Origin: Alternaria dauci
Lineage: Eukaryota > Ascomycota > Dothideomycetes > Pleosporales > Pleosporaceae
Length of the DNA stretch: 64,000 nt
NCBI RefSeq assembly: GCF_042100115.1
Contig: NC_091273.1
Location: 4,712,001 to 4,776,000 of the forward strand
Direction: 5' to 3'
Below, piece by piece: positions 45,299 through 55,731 of this stretch. Both the position numbers and the translations under genes were made by a program. The stretch's first letter is position 1. Every line of letters begins with the position of its first letter. Under the pieces are notes generated by a model. The model was not told the origin of the DNA. It did no database searches and saw only the letters and a list, made by a program, of their open reading frames with translations.

Positions 45299-45653
45299 GG
45301 TCGCGGTTGATTTCTCAGACGGTACGGCGCGTCATTCGGCTGCACAAATTCAGCGAGGGCGGGATGCTTTTCTGCCCGGGGCGGTGAGAGACGTGGGATG
45401 TGGGGAGGGTGAAGGATTGGTTGGATAACTAGTGTTGAGTCTTGGCCAGGTACAAATGGCGTGCCCTCGGCCCTACGCTGGCTCTCGAAATGCCGAAAAT
45501 TGGGACGTGCACCAAATCTTCTACTGCTTGCATAGATTTAATCCACTCCTCCCCCTCGACCCCTCCCTCTCCTCATCATCTCATTCTTCCGTCCGCAAGA
45601 ACGTCGTCGAAAGCCGTACACTAAATTCACTTTCCTCCAAATCAATCGCCAAA
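45299..45653. promoter_or_regulatory. Divergent promoter, gpn3 / SAM synthetase
   Basis: The 355-bp spacer separates divergent starts. A long C/T-rich tract at about 45545-45600 lies 55-110 bp before the SAM synthetase ATG, as in many highly expressed fungal genes. Confidence 0.5.
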
Positions 45654-47117
45654 ATGACGGTCCCCAACGGAAACAGCAAGGTTCGTTCCGGACCCGCCAA
45701 TGCGCCCCTCTATGACTGACCATTTTATTCAGAGCACCTTCCTCTTCACCTCAGAATCTGTCGGTGAGGGTCACCCCGACAAGATCTGGTATGTATTCAA
45801 TTTTCCTACTTCTCAGTTCTTTTGGGGGCCGTCTTACTTGGAGCGATAAGACACGTTTACGCTCCGCGTAATACACCGCGATCCCCACTTCCTGAAACCC
45901 CGAGTTGCTCCACCACCGGGCACGGCGGAGCAGCATGTTCAGAATGCGCGTCCAAGGACCTCGCTGACCCTACTCCAGTGATCAAGTCTCTGATGCTATC
46001 CTCGATGCCTGCCTTAAGGAGGACCCCCTCTCCAAGGTCGCTTGCGAGACTGCAGCCAAGACCGGTATGATCATGGTCTTCGGTGAGATTACCACCAAGG
46101 CCCACCTCGACTACCAGAAGATTATCCGTGGTGCCATCAAGGACATCGGCTACGACTCCTCCGAGAAGGGCTTCGACTACAAGACATGCAACGTCCTTGT
46201 TGCTATTGAGCAGCAGTCGCCCGACATCGCTCAGGGTCTCCACTACGAGGAGGCTCTCGAGAAGCTCGGTGCTGGAGACCAGGGTATCATGTTCGGATAT
46301 GCCACCGACGAGACCCCCGAGCTCCTTCCTTTGACCGTCCTCCTCTCCCACAAGCTGAACTCGGCCATGACCAAGGCCCGCAAGGATGGCTCTCTGCCAT
46401 GGCTGCGACCCGACACCAAGACCCAGGTCACTGTTGAGTACGCACACGATGGCGGTGCCGTCGTCCCTCTCCGTGTCGATACCGTCGTCGTCTCTGCCCA
46501 GCACAGCGAGGACATCACTACCGAGAAGCTCCGTGAGGAGATCAAGGAGAAGATCATCAAGCAGGTCATCCCCGCGAAGATGCTTGACGACAAGACCGTC
46601 TACCACGTATGTTCCTCACAGACACAACATAGTACGATTGTATACTAACAGACGCCAGATCCAACCTTCGGGTCTTTTCATCATCGGTGGTCCCCAGGGT
46701 GACGCCGGTCTTACTGGACGTAAGATTATCGTCGACACCTACGGTGGTTGGGGTGCCCACGGTGGTGGTGCTTTCTCCGGAAAGGACTACTCCAAGGTCG
46801 ACCGTTCCGCTGCCTACCTTGCGCGCTGGATCGCCAAGTCGCTCGTGAACGCCAAGCTGGCTCGCCGCGCACTCGTGCAGCTGTCATACGCCATCGGTGT
46901 CGCTGAGCCCCTCTCTCTCTTCGTCGAGACATACGGTACTTCTGAGAAGTCCTCCGACGAGTTGGTCGAGATTGTTAAGAACAACTTCGACCTCCGCCCT
47001 GGTGTCATTGTCAAGGAGCTTAACCTCATCAACCCCATCTACTTCCAGACCGCTAAGAACGGTCACTTCACCAACCAGGACTTTACCTGGGAGAAGCCCA
47101 AGGAGCTCAAGCTCTAA
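45654..47117 (+). CDS. sam1: S-adenosylmethionine synthetase
   Basis: Four exons, 45654-45680, 45733-45788, 45979-46606 and 46659-47117, give 389 residues, the normal length. The active-site signatures are [15 protein letters not shown] (formed across intron 2), [15 protein letters not shown], the methionine/ATP-binding [14 protein letters not shown] and the P-loop-like GGGAFSGKD. It makes S-adenosylmethionine from methionine and ATP in the cytosol. Intron 2 is 190 nt, longer than most here. Codon use in this gene is strongly biased to C/G-ending codons, consistent with high expression. Confidence 0.97.
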
Positions 47118-48162
47118 TTTTAATGCCTTTTGCATACCGTGCGCATGAATCAACTTCATCGCACATTAGGATTTAACGACGACATGGATCGCGCATAGAA
47201 AAGATTTGCATATCTTTGGGAGGCGGGTAAAGAGCCTTTTCAACAAGTGTTTCAACGGCGTCCAAGGGCAGTTTATACCCCATGATACCAGCCCGTTCTG
47301 TATCTTCCAAAAGTTTCATTTGCAGATTTCCTTTTCCTATAGAGACGGCCTAGGACAGGCGGTATATACAAAGAGCTTCAACATTGGGGCCGCAGTACGT
47401 TGTCAACACGTACATGAGGCCTTTCGCGCGACAAGCGCGATTCGGTGGTGGCTGGGGACGGCAGATAATGGAGAAATTAATCAAGAGCCAGTTTGACTGG
47501 GCCGGAGCATAAACCCTCCCGCGCAGTCGAGCGCTTCATCGACGCAAACAAAAACTTTGTTCCAACTGCCGTGATGCGGAGTCGTGCGTTATGCGGTACA
47601 CTGGGCCTGGGACAAGGAATGACGCGACTTTAGTGCGTGAATCCGTGATGCTTGACTATCCCTTTTCCGCATAACGTCGGTATAATTCCAGAGCACCGTG
47701 AGTCTAATGAGCCATTTCGGCCAGCCTTTGATAGCGGGAGTCCCATGTTATCTTGCCAAGTAGGCATATGACCTCGGGACCCATGATCCACTCCGATAAT
47801 CGGCCCATCAGCAATAGACATGGCACCGAGGACAGGACCAGAGAAGATGTTGTAGGAAGAGTTAAATAAGTATATTATACATACAAGAAGGTAGCAAAAA
47901 AACATCTAAATAGTGGTATTGTGATCTGGAGCCCAAAAGTGAGAGAGAGAGTAGAAAAGCGCTTGTCGTGGCTTTATCCAAAAGCGTATATCCCATATCC
48001 ATCAAACTCCTTATAACCTATGCTCTTGCTATGCGTAATTTCATCTGTGCGTTCTCATGCCAAAAAGTGAATAATGGTGATTACCATTCAATCATCCAAC
48101 CGTGCCTCATCTTCCTATCTAGTTTCGGATCAAAGAAACTCCGATTTGCAAGGCATGCGGAC
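47118..48162. other. Intergenic, convergent 3' ends
   Basis: About 1 kb between the SAM synthetase and the 608-residue orphan, which converge. Several 70-95-codon frames exist but none has protein-like features. Nothing else recognised. Confidence 0.5.
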
Positions 48163-49989
48163 CTAGCCGACAACGCTACCACTGCCTACACTACCACCGA
48201 GGTCCCAGTAGTTCCTTTGTGAAGTACTGCTCCTTTTGCTCTTCTTAGTACTCTGACTAGCGCAGCTCGAGCTACTCCTTAGCTTCGTCTTGTCCTTCAA
48301 GCCACTGGTTATGGGCGCGTAGTAAGTAGCAAAGCGACGCGACTCCCTCGAGTGAGAGGCGGACGACGTGGGGAGTCTACTATCTGTCGTCGTCCGGTTC
48401 ACCAAAGGGTGGTGTTGGCGGATAATGGCTGCTCGGCGGGCGGAGCTGAGGTTGTCGTTTGTAATCGTAGAGTGGGCGCTAGTGGTACTGATGGGTTGGG
48501 ATGGGAGAACAGGTTGAGAAGAGGAGATACTGGGGCGGCGCGACGAGAAGCGTTTCATGAGAAAGTTGAAGATCATCTTTACGTCGATTTCACGTTCCCA
48601 GTACTCGCGCTCTCGCGCTAGGTCGTCGGCAATGTTTGTGGGGGGAATGGGAGTGTTATGAGCGTAGGAGGAGGTCGCAGTTTCAGTGTCGGTGTCGGTG
48701 GGCTCTTCTTCAATACCCCACAATGATGCTTCGCTATATGTGTTTGAGAGTTGCGCAGGAAAGGTAGGTGCGAATTGAGCAGAGGATGGAGTTGTGGTCG
48801 GTTGTGAACTTGGTATCGAAGAAAGGGGCTCAGACACGACTGTCGTGTTTGATATTACTGGTGTAAGGCCCGCGTATGGTGGTGTCGACTGTGTTCGCTG
48901 ATACGTTGAGAAAGCTCCCGGATGCTCAGAAAGCTGATTGACCAACGTTCCCAGTTCCTGGGCTACTCTTTCGAGCAGCTTGGTCTGCCAGGCATCGTCA
49001 GAAAAACGAGACGCGTCGAGGCCTGCATCTTGCAGAGCCTTGTCTGGTGAGAACTCGGTGGTGGGCGACCCTGGTGTGGGTGTTGCGGCCTCGTCGGGCA
49101 GAGCCTCTCCAAAGATGACTGAGAGGGTGTCTTCATCCAGGCCGATAAGATCCCTGATGACCCGTCGCGTGATCCGTTGCCAAAAGGAGAGATTCTCGGT
49201 GCCTTCGTCGGAAGAATCGCTCACATCTGACACGGACTGGGCTATGGGTGGTTTCGTGCTCGTTGTCGCCTTTTGCGCGTCGACGCGACTCGCTCCGTTG
49301 CTAACCATGCTCATTCGCCGCCTCCGCCTGGTCTCCTTCTCAATCTCTTCCAGCAATGCTTTGCTTTGCTCAAGTCGCCATCTCTCGATGCGCTGTCGCT
49401 TCTCAAGCTCCATGGTTGTCTCGTCGTGGTCGTCGAGGACGGAAAGGTGCCGCTGCACGCTGGATCGTCGCCTGGGTGCTCGTCGCCGCTGTCGCTCGAA
49501 CTGCCACAGGTGTTCCTGCATAGTCCCATCCGGCTTGAATTCGCCCAATCCATCGTGAGTCGGCAGTACGGTGTCACCGCTCTCTTGCAGCCTGCTCTGT
49601 AGCCTGCCCAATGGCGCACCGTATTCGGATGGCTCATGGAAGGCGTGTAGGCCGTCGTCTAAACTGTCGAGCTCTTCTTCCGTCCCAAGAAACGAGCCGC
49701 CTTCGTCATCTTGTTCAGACTGCGCAGCAGTCTCGAGCGAGCCAAACTCGCTGAAGCGTGACAGGCCAGCTGTCCGTGGCGTTCGGTCGGTCGAGGTGGT
49801 GTGTGTGCGAGTGGTGGCAGAAGGCGCAGATGGGGAGAAGAGGACCCATTCCTCTGACTGATCCAAGGATCGTACAGGTTGCAGCAAGGTCGTTGCGGGC
49901 TCGGTGGTGGGTTCTGGTGCGTTGTAGGAGACCTGTCGGCCGGCCTGCGGTCGATGTTGCTGTATGGCAGCCATGGTGTAGTAGTCCAA
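48163..49989 (-). CDS. Uncharacterised 608-residue fungal protein
   Basis: Single exon, 608 residues from ATG 49989 (a second ATG follows at 49974). I do not recognise the family. The protein is mostly disordered and Ser/Thr-rich. Structured-looking islands are SEEWVLFSPS near residue 45, a helical charged region around 175-235 (TMELEKRQRIERWRLEQSKA), SFWQRITRRVIRDLIGLDEDT around 275 and EREYWEREIDVKMIFNFLMK around 470. The C-terminus ends RNYWDLGGSVGSGSVVG. The helical islands suggest protein-interaction segments on a scaffold; there is no signal peptide or membrane helix. Confidence 0.75.
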   Translation of the reverse strand: MDYYTMAAIQQHRPQAGRQVSYNAPEPTTEPATTLLQPVRSLDQSEEWVLFSPSAPSATTRTHTTSTDRTPRTAGLSRFSEFGSLETAAQSEQDDEGGSFLGTEEELDSLDDGLHAFHEPSEYGAPLGRLQSRLQESGDTVLPTHDGLGEFKPDGTMQEHLWQFERQRRRAPRRRSSVQRHLSVLDDHDETTMELEKRQRIERWRLEQSKALLEEIEKETRRRRRMSMVSNGASRVDAQKATTSTKPPIAQSVSDVSDSSDEGTENLSFWQRITRRVIRDLIGLDEDTLSVIFGEALPDEAATPTPGSPTTEFSPDKALQDAGLDASRFSDDAWQTKLLERVAQELGTLVNQLSEHPGAFSTYQRTQSTPPYAGLTPVISNTTVVSEPLSSIPSSQPTTTPSSAQFAPTFPAQLSNTYSEASLWGIEEEPTDTDTETATSSYAHNTPIPPTNIADDLAREREYWEREIDVKMIFNFLMKRFSSRRPSISSSQPVLPSQPISTTSAHSTITNDNLSSARRAAIIRQHHPLVNRTTTDSRLPTSSASHSRESRRFATYYAPITSGLKDKTKLRSSSSCASQSTKKSKRSSTSQRNYWDLGGSVGSGSVVG

Positions 49990-51376
49990 GTTGGGCAGCG
50001 ACGTGTGTTGCAGTAGTGGCGACGGAGGAGTCAGGTCCTCTTAGGCAAGGCGCGGGGACGTGGCACGGGTGTTGTGTTGATAGAATATATTGCGAGATAA
50101 TAAGATGGTATAAACGCGTACCGCGGCAAGGGCAGTGGGCTGCTTATCGTCTTGTTGGCTTCATGCCCCGTTGCGACGTTAACCAACTACCCTAGCAGCG
50201 CGAGGGGATGGCCTGCGGGCAGGTGTACCTATGATGTCCACACCGACGTCGCTAGGGACACGCTAAACGAAACAAGCCGTCTACTGCAGGCGGCGGATGA
50301 TCAGTCGCAAGACCCGGTAATACTGAACGTGACTAGCCCTTATCTAAAGACGTGTGGAACACACAGGAAACAGACGACAGGAAAGGGAGAGAGGCAGCAG
50401 GAATAGATTGCGACCAAAATGTGTCAGAGGCTGAGGGGGCGTTGAGGTTTACATACGCTATGGGGAGATGCAGGTGAAGGGACCATCACCCCCTTGTACG
50501 CCCGCTCGCAGCTTCCCTGATAAGATAGGCTGCTAGCCCCGCCGCCGCTACCTCCCCCACCAATCGTCTACAACCAGCCCTCTGAGTGATGATGAGATGA
50601 GCCAACAATGACTTATCGCGCGCCAGAACACGTATGCCCTGACTCTGCCAACCCGAAGAAGGGCCTGAAACATTTTCTAGCGAACGGCAACTTACCAGCT
50701 AGAAGATGATGTGCGTCTGGGAACTTTGCCCGTGGTCACGCCATTACGCAGCACATGCGCTCATAGACGGGCAACCCTCCACCCCCCGACTCTAGAAGCC
50801 CGTCTGACTGCATGCGGCAAGGCGCAATCGCGTGCTATTCTCATCTCAAACAGGCCCGGTGCGGCTCCGTATGCATATATCTGACCCGACTGTGGCCATG
50901 ATGCAGAAAAAAACCCTATGATTCATCGTCATCTACAACACATGGTCCGAAAATCCGAACATGTTGCGTCACAGCGGCTATATCCCGAGTCTTGTCCTCT
51001 CCGATCATCGCCCCGATTCGGCGAGTTGTCGCCCGCTTGACTTACCCAATGCAGGAGTCCGAGTGAATGTACACCAAGCACGGCAAGGAACAACTCTTTG
51101 CAGAATTTTGACATCAACTCGAGCTGCCCGTTGAGTCACGACAGCTACGTCGGACCCAATTTCTTTTATGAATAGTTCCACTCGTGTGCGCCAGAGATCT
51201 GCAGAGTGAATAAACATCTACTGTGTATGCATGCAGCTGTGCTACTTAGGTATCTCCAAACGACGCTTGCCAAGTACGGTACGCATACACCTAAAAAAGA
51301 AAACGCCGTGCAACTATACAGTGGGTGTCAACAACACGCTGCTGTCAATAATATCATGTTCTCGTCGATCGCGTCT
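49990..51376. other. Long upstream region of the 608-residue orphan
   Basis: 1.39 kb between two minus-strand genes. It should contain the promoter of the orphan and the Vps62 3' UTR. A tandem GATA site (GATAAGATAG at 50519-50528) could bind nitrogen or light GATA regulators. No supported gene. Confidence 0.45.
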
Positions 51377-53696
51377 TCAAGACGCCGAATCGTACTCGGC
51401 ACCGAAGATGCGTTCCGCGTCTTCCTCGTTCATTTCCTCGCCTTCGCCGACATCAGTCCACCGCTTCGTGATGCGTGACTTCTGTCCGGGTCGTCCCTTG
51501 AGCACGCACTCACCGTTACCTTGGCAAATTTCTTGTCGCCCTAGGTTCTTGAACCGAGGGCCTAGCGGTCCGTTAACGTAATGATACTGGCCCAAAAAGC
51601 GGTATTGTCGAGGGTCGCTAAGTGGGTAAAACTTGTCGCCCCAGTGACCAGCAAAATAGAACCATGAGGTGGGTGCGCGCGGGTTGAGGTTGGATGCGAC
51701 TAGTCGGTCGGATCGATAATCGTACTTGTACGAATACATATTCATGACGGGATCCCAGAGAGGACCGCGGTCAGTCACGTCGTGCAGAATGCCGCCAGGC
51801 AAGACGTACGGATGTACACCTGCTGTCGCGTACATGGCGTGGGTACCAGTGGCAGAAAAGCCGATGGGCTACACGTGTTAGTTTCGCGTTACAATGCTAG
51901 AACAATACACACTCACCCTCTGTCCACTCTTCTCCACAGCGTCCCATGTGTACGCTTCGCCAAAGCTATGCTCACTGAAGAACACTGCCTTGGGCTCGCC
52001 ATGCTGAAACCTGACCACCGTGTGTTCCCAGTCACCAACGTGGTTGCCGAAGCGAATGTTGAACACTGCATTTCCAAGGTTGTAGCTGTAGAAGAAGAAC
52101 CAGAAGGCGTCAACCACACCGTCACCTTTGTCTACTACGACCAACGGGACGGGCGCATCACTTCTCCCACCAACAACTTTCTTGCCTGTGAAGCTTCGGC
52201 GACCGTAACGCAACTCTGATCTCCAATGCTTGTCATCATTGTCATCGACGAGCTCATCGCCTTCATTTGTGTTCGAAGGAACCGGAAGTCCAGGGGCTGT
52301 GGGGTCTGACCGGATACCGCCTCGGTCTCTAGTATCGCCAGCACCCACATGCCACCAGCTTGACTTTTGACCATTCTTGTCCTCTATGAGGTGTCCAGGA
52401 GACCCGCTGTGGTAGTCACCATGATCGTCTTCGTCGTCATCGTTCCCATCACTTGGCGCATTGGGTATGTTGTAGTCCGCACCCAGCCATGACGGACGGT
52501 CCTCGACATTGTCATCGCTTTGAAGATATACAAATCGCCCCCACTTGTTAAGGTCTCCAAGATTGCTGATGTTCGGGTGGTCACTAGATGCTTGCAGAGG
52601 CGTGTAATTTAGATGTGGTGTGGTGTGTATCAAGTGCTCTGCCATGTCGCCTGGCCAGTACTCCTCTCCCGAGAAGAGATGAATGAGCGGCGCGTGGTCC
52701 AGAACATATTGCGGTATCTCGAGTGCCTCATCCGGCCTGTAATCAGCTGGAATATTCCGCGCGTCGTTCCAAAAGTCATTCAAGTTCAACTTGACTTCTT
52801 CCCTGTCTTCCGTTGTCTTCTGGCTATGGGCCGTGGACGTCTGTGTAGTCCAGTGCGCCTTGTTCAAGTGCGACAGACCACACATACCGAGCCAACCACA
52901 AGCTTTCCGGTCTATCCAGGACCGTGACGATGCGACCCATTCCGTCTCGTCTGCGCGTTCGCTCTCGGGGGTCAAGCTTTCAAAAAGAACGTTTTGATAG
53001 AGTTGCGAGAACGAGAACAATCCAAAGAAGGTGCCCGCAGCAGCGATGGCGGGTTTTCTGCCCTTCATTTGAACGTCGTCCTCGCTCAGAGTGTTGTCGA
53101 TACCAGCGAGAGACGTGGAAGCTCCCGCAGATGGCTTTGATCGGGAAGAATGCTCTGTAGGAATATCGATGGTGGGTAGGTTCTGGGTTTCAGGAGCGTC
53201 CTGCGCAGCGTTCGGTGATTCGGTCGAAGGGTATATTGCTATCGGAGTGTACTCGGGTCCAGCTATTGAAGATATGGATGACAAAGGAAGCGATGACGGA
53301 AGGGCCGCTTGAAGTGGGACCTGCACTCCGCCATGTTGAAGGTACGGGACAAGAGGCACTGACTGGTTAGCTTTTCATCCAAAGCTCGAACAGGCAAGAC
53401 AGGGGACGTGATGCGGAGTAGGCAAGATCTGAAGCCGATACTGCCGGATGGCTGACAAAAAGCTGTCGGGCGTGGCTTCGAGATCCGGCAATCGACCATG
53501 CTACGCGGTGCCAGTGATGGCAGGTGTAGCTAGCAACCGGCATGATCGACAGCATGGAGGCCATCGCAAGGTCCACAGACATGTGAATCGAGCTAATGGC
53601 ATATACAAAAGTGGGGAGGGGCGCGGACGTGACGGAAAGGTCATGATGAGTTGAAGTGCTGTAATCTGGCCGGACATGCGCGGAAGCATACTTACT
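51377..53696 (-). CDS. vps62: Vacuolar protein sorting-associated protein 62 (Vps62-like)
   Basis: Coding exons are a single A at 53696, then 51917-53358 and 51377-51868, giving 644 residues. The start codon is apparently assembled by splicing (A|TG) across a 337-nt intron 53359-53695 with a strong GTAAGT donor and CTAAC-type branch point; the upstream exon is open in that frame but has a stop and no ATG. A possible membrane or signal-like segment (PAIAAAGTFFGLFSFSQLY) lies near residue 100. The Vps62 domain follows with VLDHAPLIHLFSGEEYWPGD, AFWFFFYSYNLGNAVFNIRFG and VGDWEHTVVRF, then SWFYFAGHWGD after the last intron. Yeast Vps62 affects cytoplasm-to-vacuole protein targeting; molecular function is unknown. 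Confidence 0.88.
53359..53695 (-). other. Long intron splitting the Vps62 start codon
   Basis: Donor CATCA|GTAAGTATG and acceptor GCTAACCAGTCAG|TGCC are both strong. Splicing joins A and TG into the only ATG at the head of the Vps62 frame. Confidence 0.6.
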
Positions 53697-54241
53697 GATG
53701 CGGACAGAAGGCCGTAGCCAGCCGATTTGGTACCAAAACCAGGCTTGGAGGGTGTGAGGCGTTCAACGTGAGCTTACGCACAGTGCAACAATGCAAGAAG
53801 ACGCGCGATGGGAGCTGGAATTGGGGTGGCGCGTATCTTTGGTGTTTGAAGCATGTCTGACAGCTCCCGGCTGGGCGCACGTCGTCACTACTAGTTAGAG
53901 ATGCAGCGGGGACCTCGGCAGCCATGCGGCTCGCAACTTGGCTTCCAGGCACGGGCTGCACCGCTACCACTATCCACACTATGGGGAGATGTTGGTTCGC
54001 CCTACATAGCTGTGGCTTGTTGCATGACTCTGCCGCTCTATGATGGATCCAGGTGGTTGAAGTCCCCAGACCAGGGTTAGTATGGAAGCATTGGAACGAA
54101 ATCGTTGTGACAATGCCTTTCTTACTCTACCGCGTTGCGCAAAAAAACAAAAGAAGCCCGATAAACTCACTGCGACGATGTCCATTGTACCAGCACTACT
54201 TAAGCAAAAGTATGCTTGCAATGGCAAAAAAGATAGAACTG
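53697..54241. other. Vps62 leader and promoter region, tRNA 3' flank
   Basis: The 5' UTR of Vps62 starts in the lower part of this stretch. T-rich DNA on the minus strand just after the tRNA (TTTTTGCCATTG, plus strand 54220-54234) is the likely Pol III terminator. Confidence 0.45.
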
Positions 54242-54327
54242 TCTCCCCACCATGAGTCGAACAAGGGACCTTCTGATAACAGCAGATATTACAGTCAGAC
54301 GCTCTAAACCAACTGAGCTACGGGGAG
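54242..54327 (-). tRNA. tRNA-Tyr (anticodon GTA) with intron
   Basis: On the minus strand the sequence folds as acceptor CTCCCCG/TGGGGAG, T8-A9, D arm GCTC...GAGC, anticodon stem TCTGA/TCAGA and a T arm with the TTCGACT loop, discriminator A. The anticodon loop reads CT-GTA-A, followed by an 11-nt intron (TATCTGCTGTT) after position 37, the standard site. Introns in all nuclear tRNA-Tyr genes support the call. It is 86 nt with intron, 75 nt mature. A T-run follows the 3' end. It faces away from the TFIIIC subunit gene that starts 208 bp upstream of it. Confidence 0.95.
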
Positions 54328-54534
54328 AATATTTCGTAATGAAACCGTGCTTGGTTTGGATGAGAAGCATGACAAAAGTTTTATTTATATACTGCTAAAT
54401 CTTTCTGTCAGCCAGGTGCCCGAGCAATTTGTCTATGGATATTGGTCGGTAAGTCGTGCACTTCAATCGTAAGCCCCACCACTGCTAACCTTGCAATTCT
54501 AAGCTTGCGTCAACGCACGACAAAGCCGCTAACC

Positions 54535-55326
54535 ATGGCCCAACCCGAAGAGGATGAATGGGAGTATGAGTACGACGAGAATGAGACCGAAGATTTCTAT
54601 ATCCCACTCGACTTGTCCAATGTCCCCTCTGCGCAAATACCCATGGTCTCCCAGGGTAGACCGGGTCATCCAACTCTACTCAAGAGCAGATTGCGCGCGC
54701 TGAACGCAGCGCGAGGCCAACCTGCCGAATTCGCTGCCAACAACAACAACAACGTGCAAGAGACGGCTACCATGGGCGAAGTACAAGTCGTCGGCCTCCA
54801 CACATCGAATCCACTGGTCATGTACAACGGCGAGTTGCTGAGTTGCCATTGGACGTCGACTGTCGGAACCGACATGTTTTTTATTAAGCCAGACACGAAC
54901 GCTTCAACTCAGTCACGAGTACTGCGGTCTTTGCCGTCAGTCGACTTGTTGGCTCTGGGATCCGCAAAGTTGGTAGCAAAAGTCGGACGTCTGCGACCGC
55001 GCGATGATCTTGTCGAAAACTTTGGCGATGCACCGCAAGCAACCAAGGTCACACAGACTCCAGACGACGATCAGAGCGCTGCGAGGGACATGCCGGCTGC
55101 TTCAAACACCCAGTCTATTACGAGTAACAACGGCGCATCCGCAACCTCGAATTTTCTCGCCAGGCTGAACGAGGCCAAAGCAAAGAGAGGGGACAAGTCG
55201 CGCTTGGCGATCGCGAAGACGTCAGAAGGCTCTCATCTGGTGGCAGAGAAGGCAGTGGTAGGCCCTGCTGGTGGAACTTCTAGCATGTCGCAAACACAAG
55301 GTGATTTGCCCATGGGCGGCACATGA
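54535..55326 (+). CDS. sfc7: TFIIIC tau55-related subunit (TFIIIC_sub6 family)
   Basis: One coding exon from ATG 54535, 263 residues. A likely 5' UTR intron precedes it at 54449-54503 (GTAAGT, GCTAACC, TAAG). The acidic N-terminus DEWEYEYDENETEDFYIPLDL followed by the beta-rich VVGLHTSNPLVMYNGELLSCHW and TDMFFIKP is the TFIIIC subunit 6 (tau55-type triple-barrel partner) pattern. The C-terminal half is disordered, with a short helix NFLARLNEAKAKRGDKSR. TFIIIC binds A and B boxes of tRNA genes and recruits TFIIIB for RNA polymerase III. It is adjacent to a tRNA-Tyr gene in divergent orientation. Confidence 0.82.
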   Translation: MAQPEEDEWEYEYDENETEDFYIPLDLSNVPSAQIPMVSQGRPGHPTLLKSRLRALNAARGQPAEFAANNNNNVQETATMGEVQVVGLHTSNPLVMYNGELLSCHWTSTVGTDMFFIKPDTNASTQSRVLRSLPSVDLLALGSAKLVAKVGRLRPRDDLVENFGDAPQATKVTQTPDDDQSAARDMPAASNTQSITSNNGASATSNFLARLNEAKAKRGDKSRLAIAKTSEGSHLVAEKAVVGPAGGTSSMSQTQGDLPMGGT

Positions 55327-55731
55327 GGTGCGTGGGAGAGTCAAGGCCAAAAGAAGTAGGACCACCGCATGTTCCCTCACACAAACGAGTAGTTGCGCAA
55401 CCTTGAAACTGGACAGGAGCATACAGATTACTGGCCTGCTGGTTACAGATGTTTCAACACAAATTTCAAAGCATGGTAGGATAGAGCGTCACGATGCAGT
55501 ATCTGCAACGAAGCCACGCCACTATGTATGGCACGAGCCTTCTACGCCTTCACCGTTGCGCCTACCCTACAATAAGGAGATTGGAGGTATCTTTGTTTCA
55601 AATCGCATATGGCGATCTCATTCGACGTGGGTTCTGTGCACTCAATCGTCTCTTCCATCAACCTATGATACTTTGCTCAACTTCTCTTTCTTTCTTACTT
55701 CCTACACATAATTCACTTCTACCTACTTTCC
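55327..55731. other. Intergenic spacer
   Basis: Between two same-strand genes. The last 100 bp is C/T-rich (TTCTCTTTCTTTCTTACTTCC), a typical fungal promoter/leader feature. No gene. Confidence 0.5.

Noticed and set aside
45789..45978. 190-nt intron in the SAM synthetase gene, considered as a possible riboswitch
   Set aside because: No SAM-aptamer-like helices were seen, and such riboswitches are not known in fungi.
47206..47905. Short frames downstream of the SAM synthetase gene
   Set aside because: Composition is not protein-like and the region is a convergent 3' spacer.
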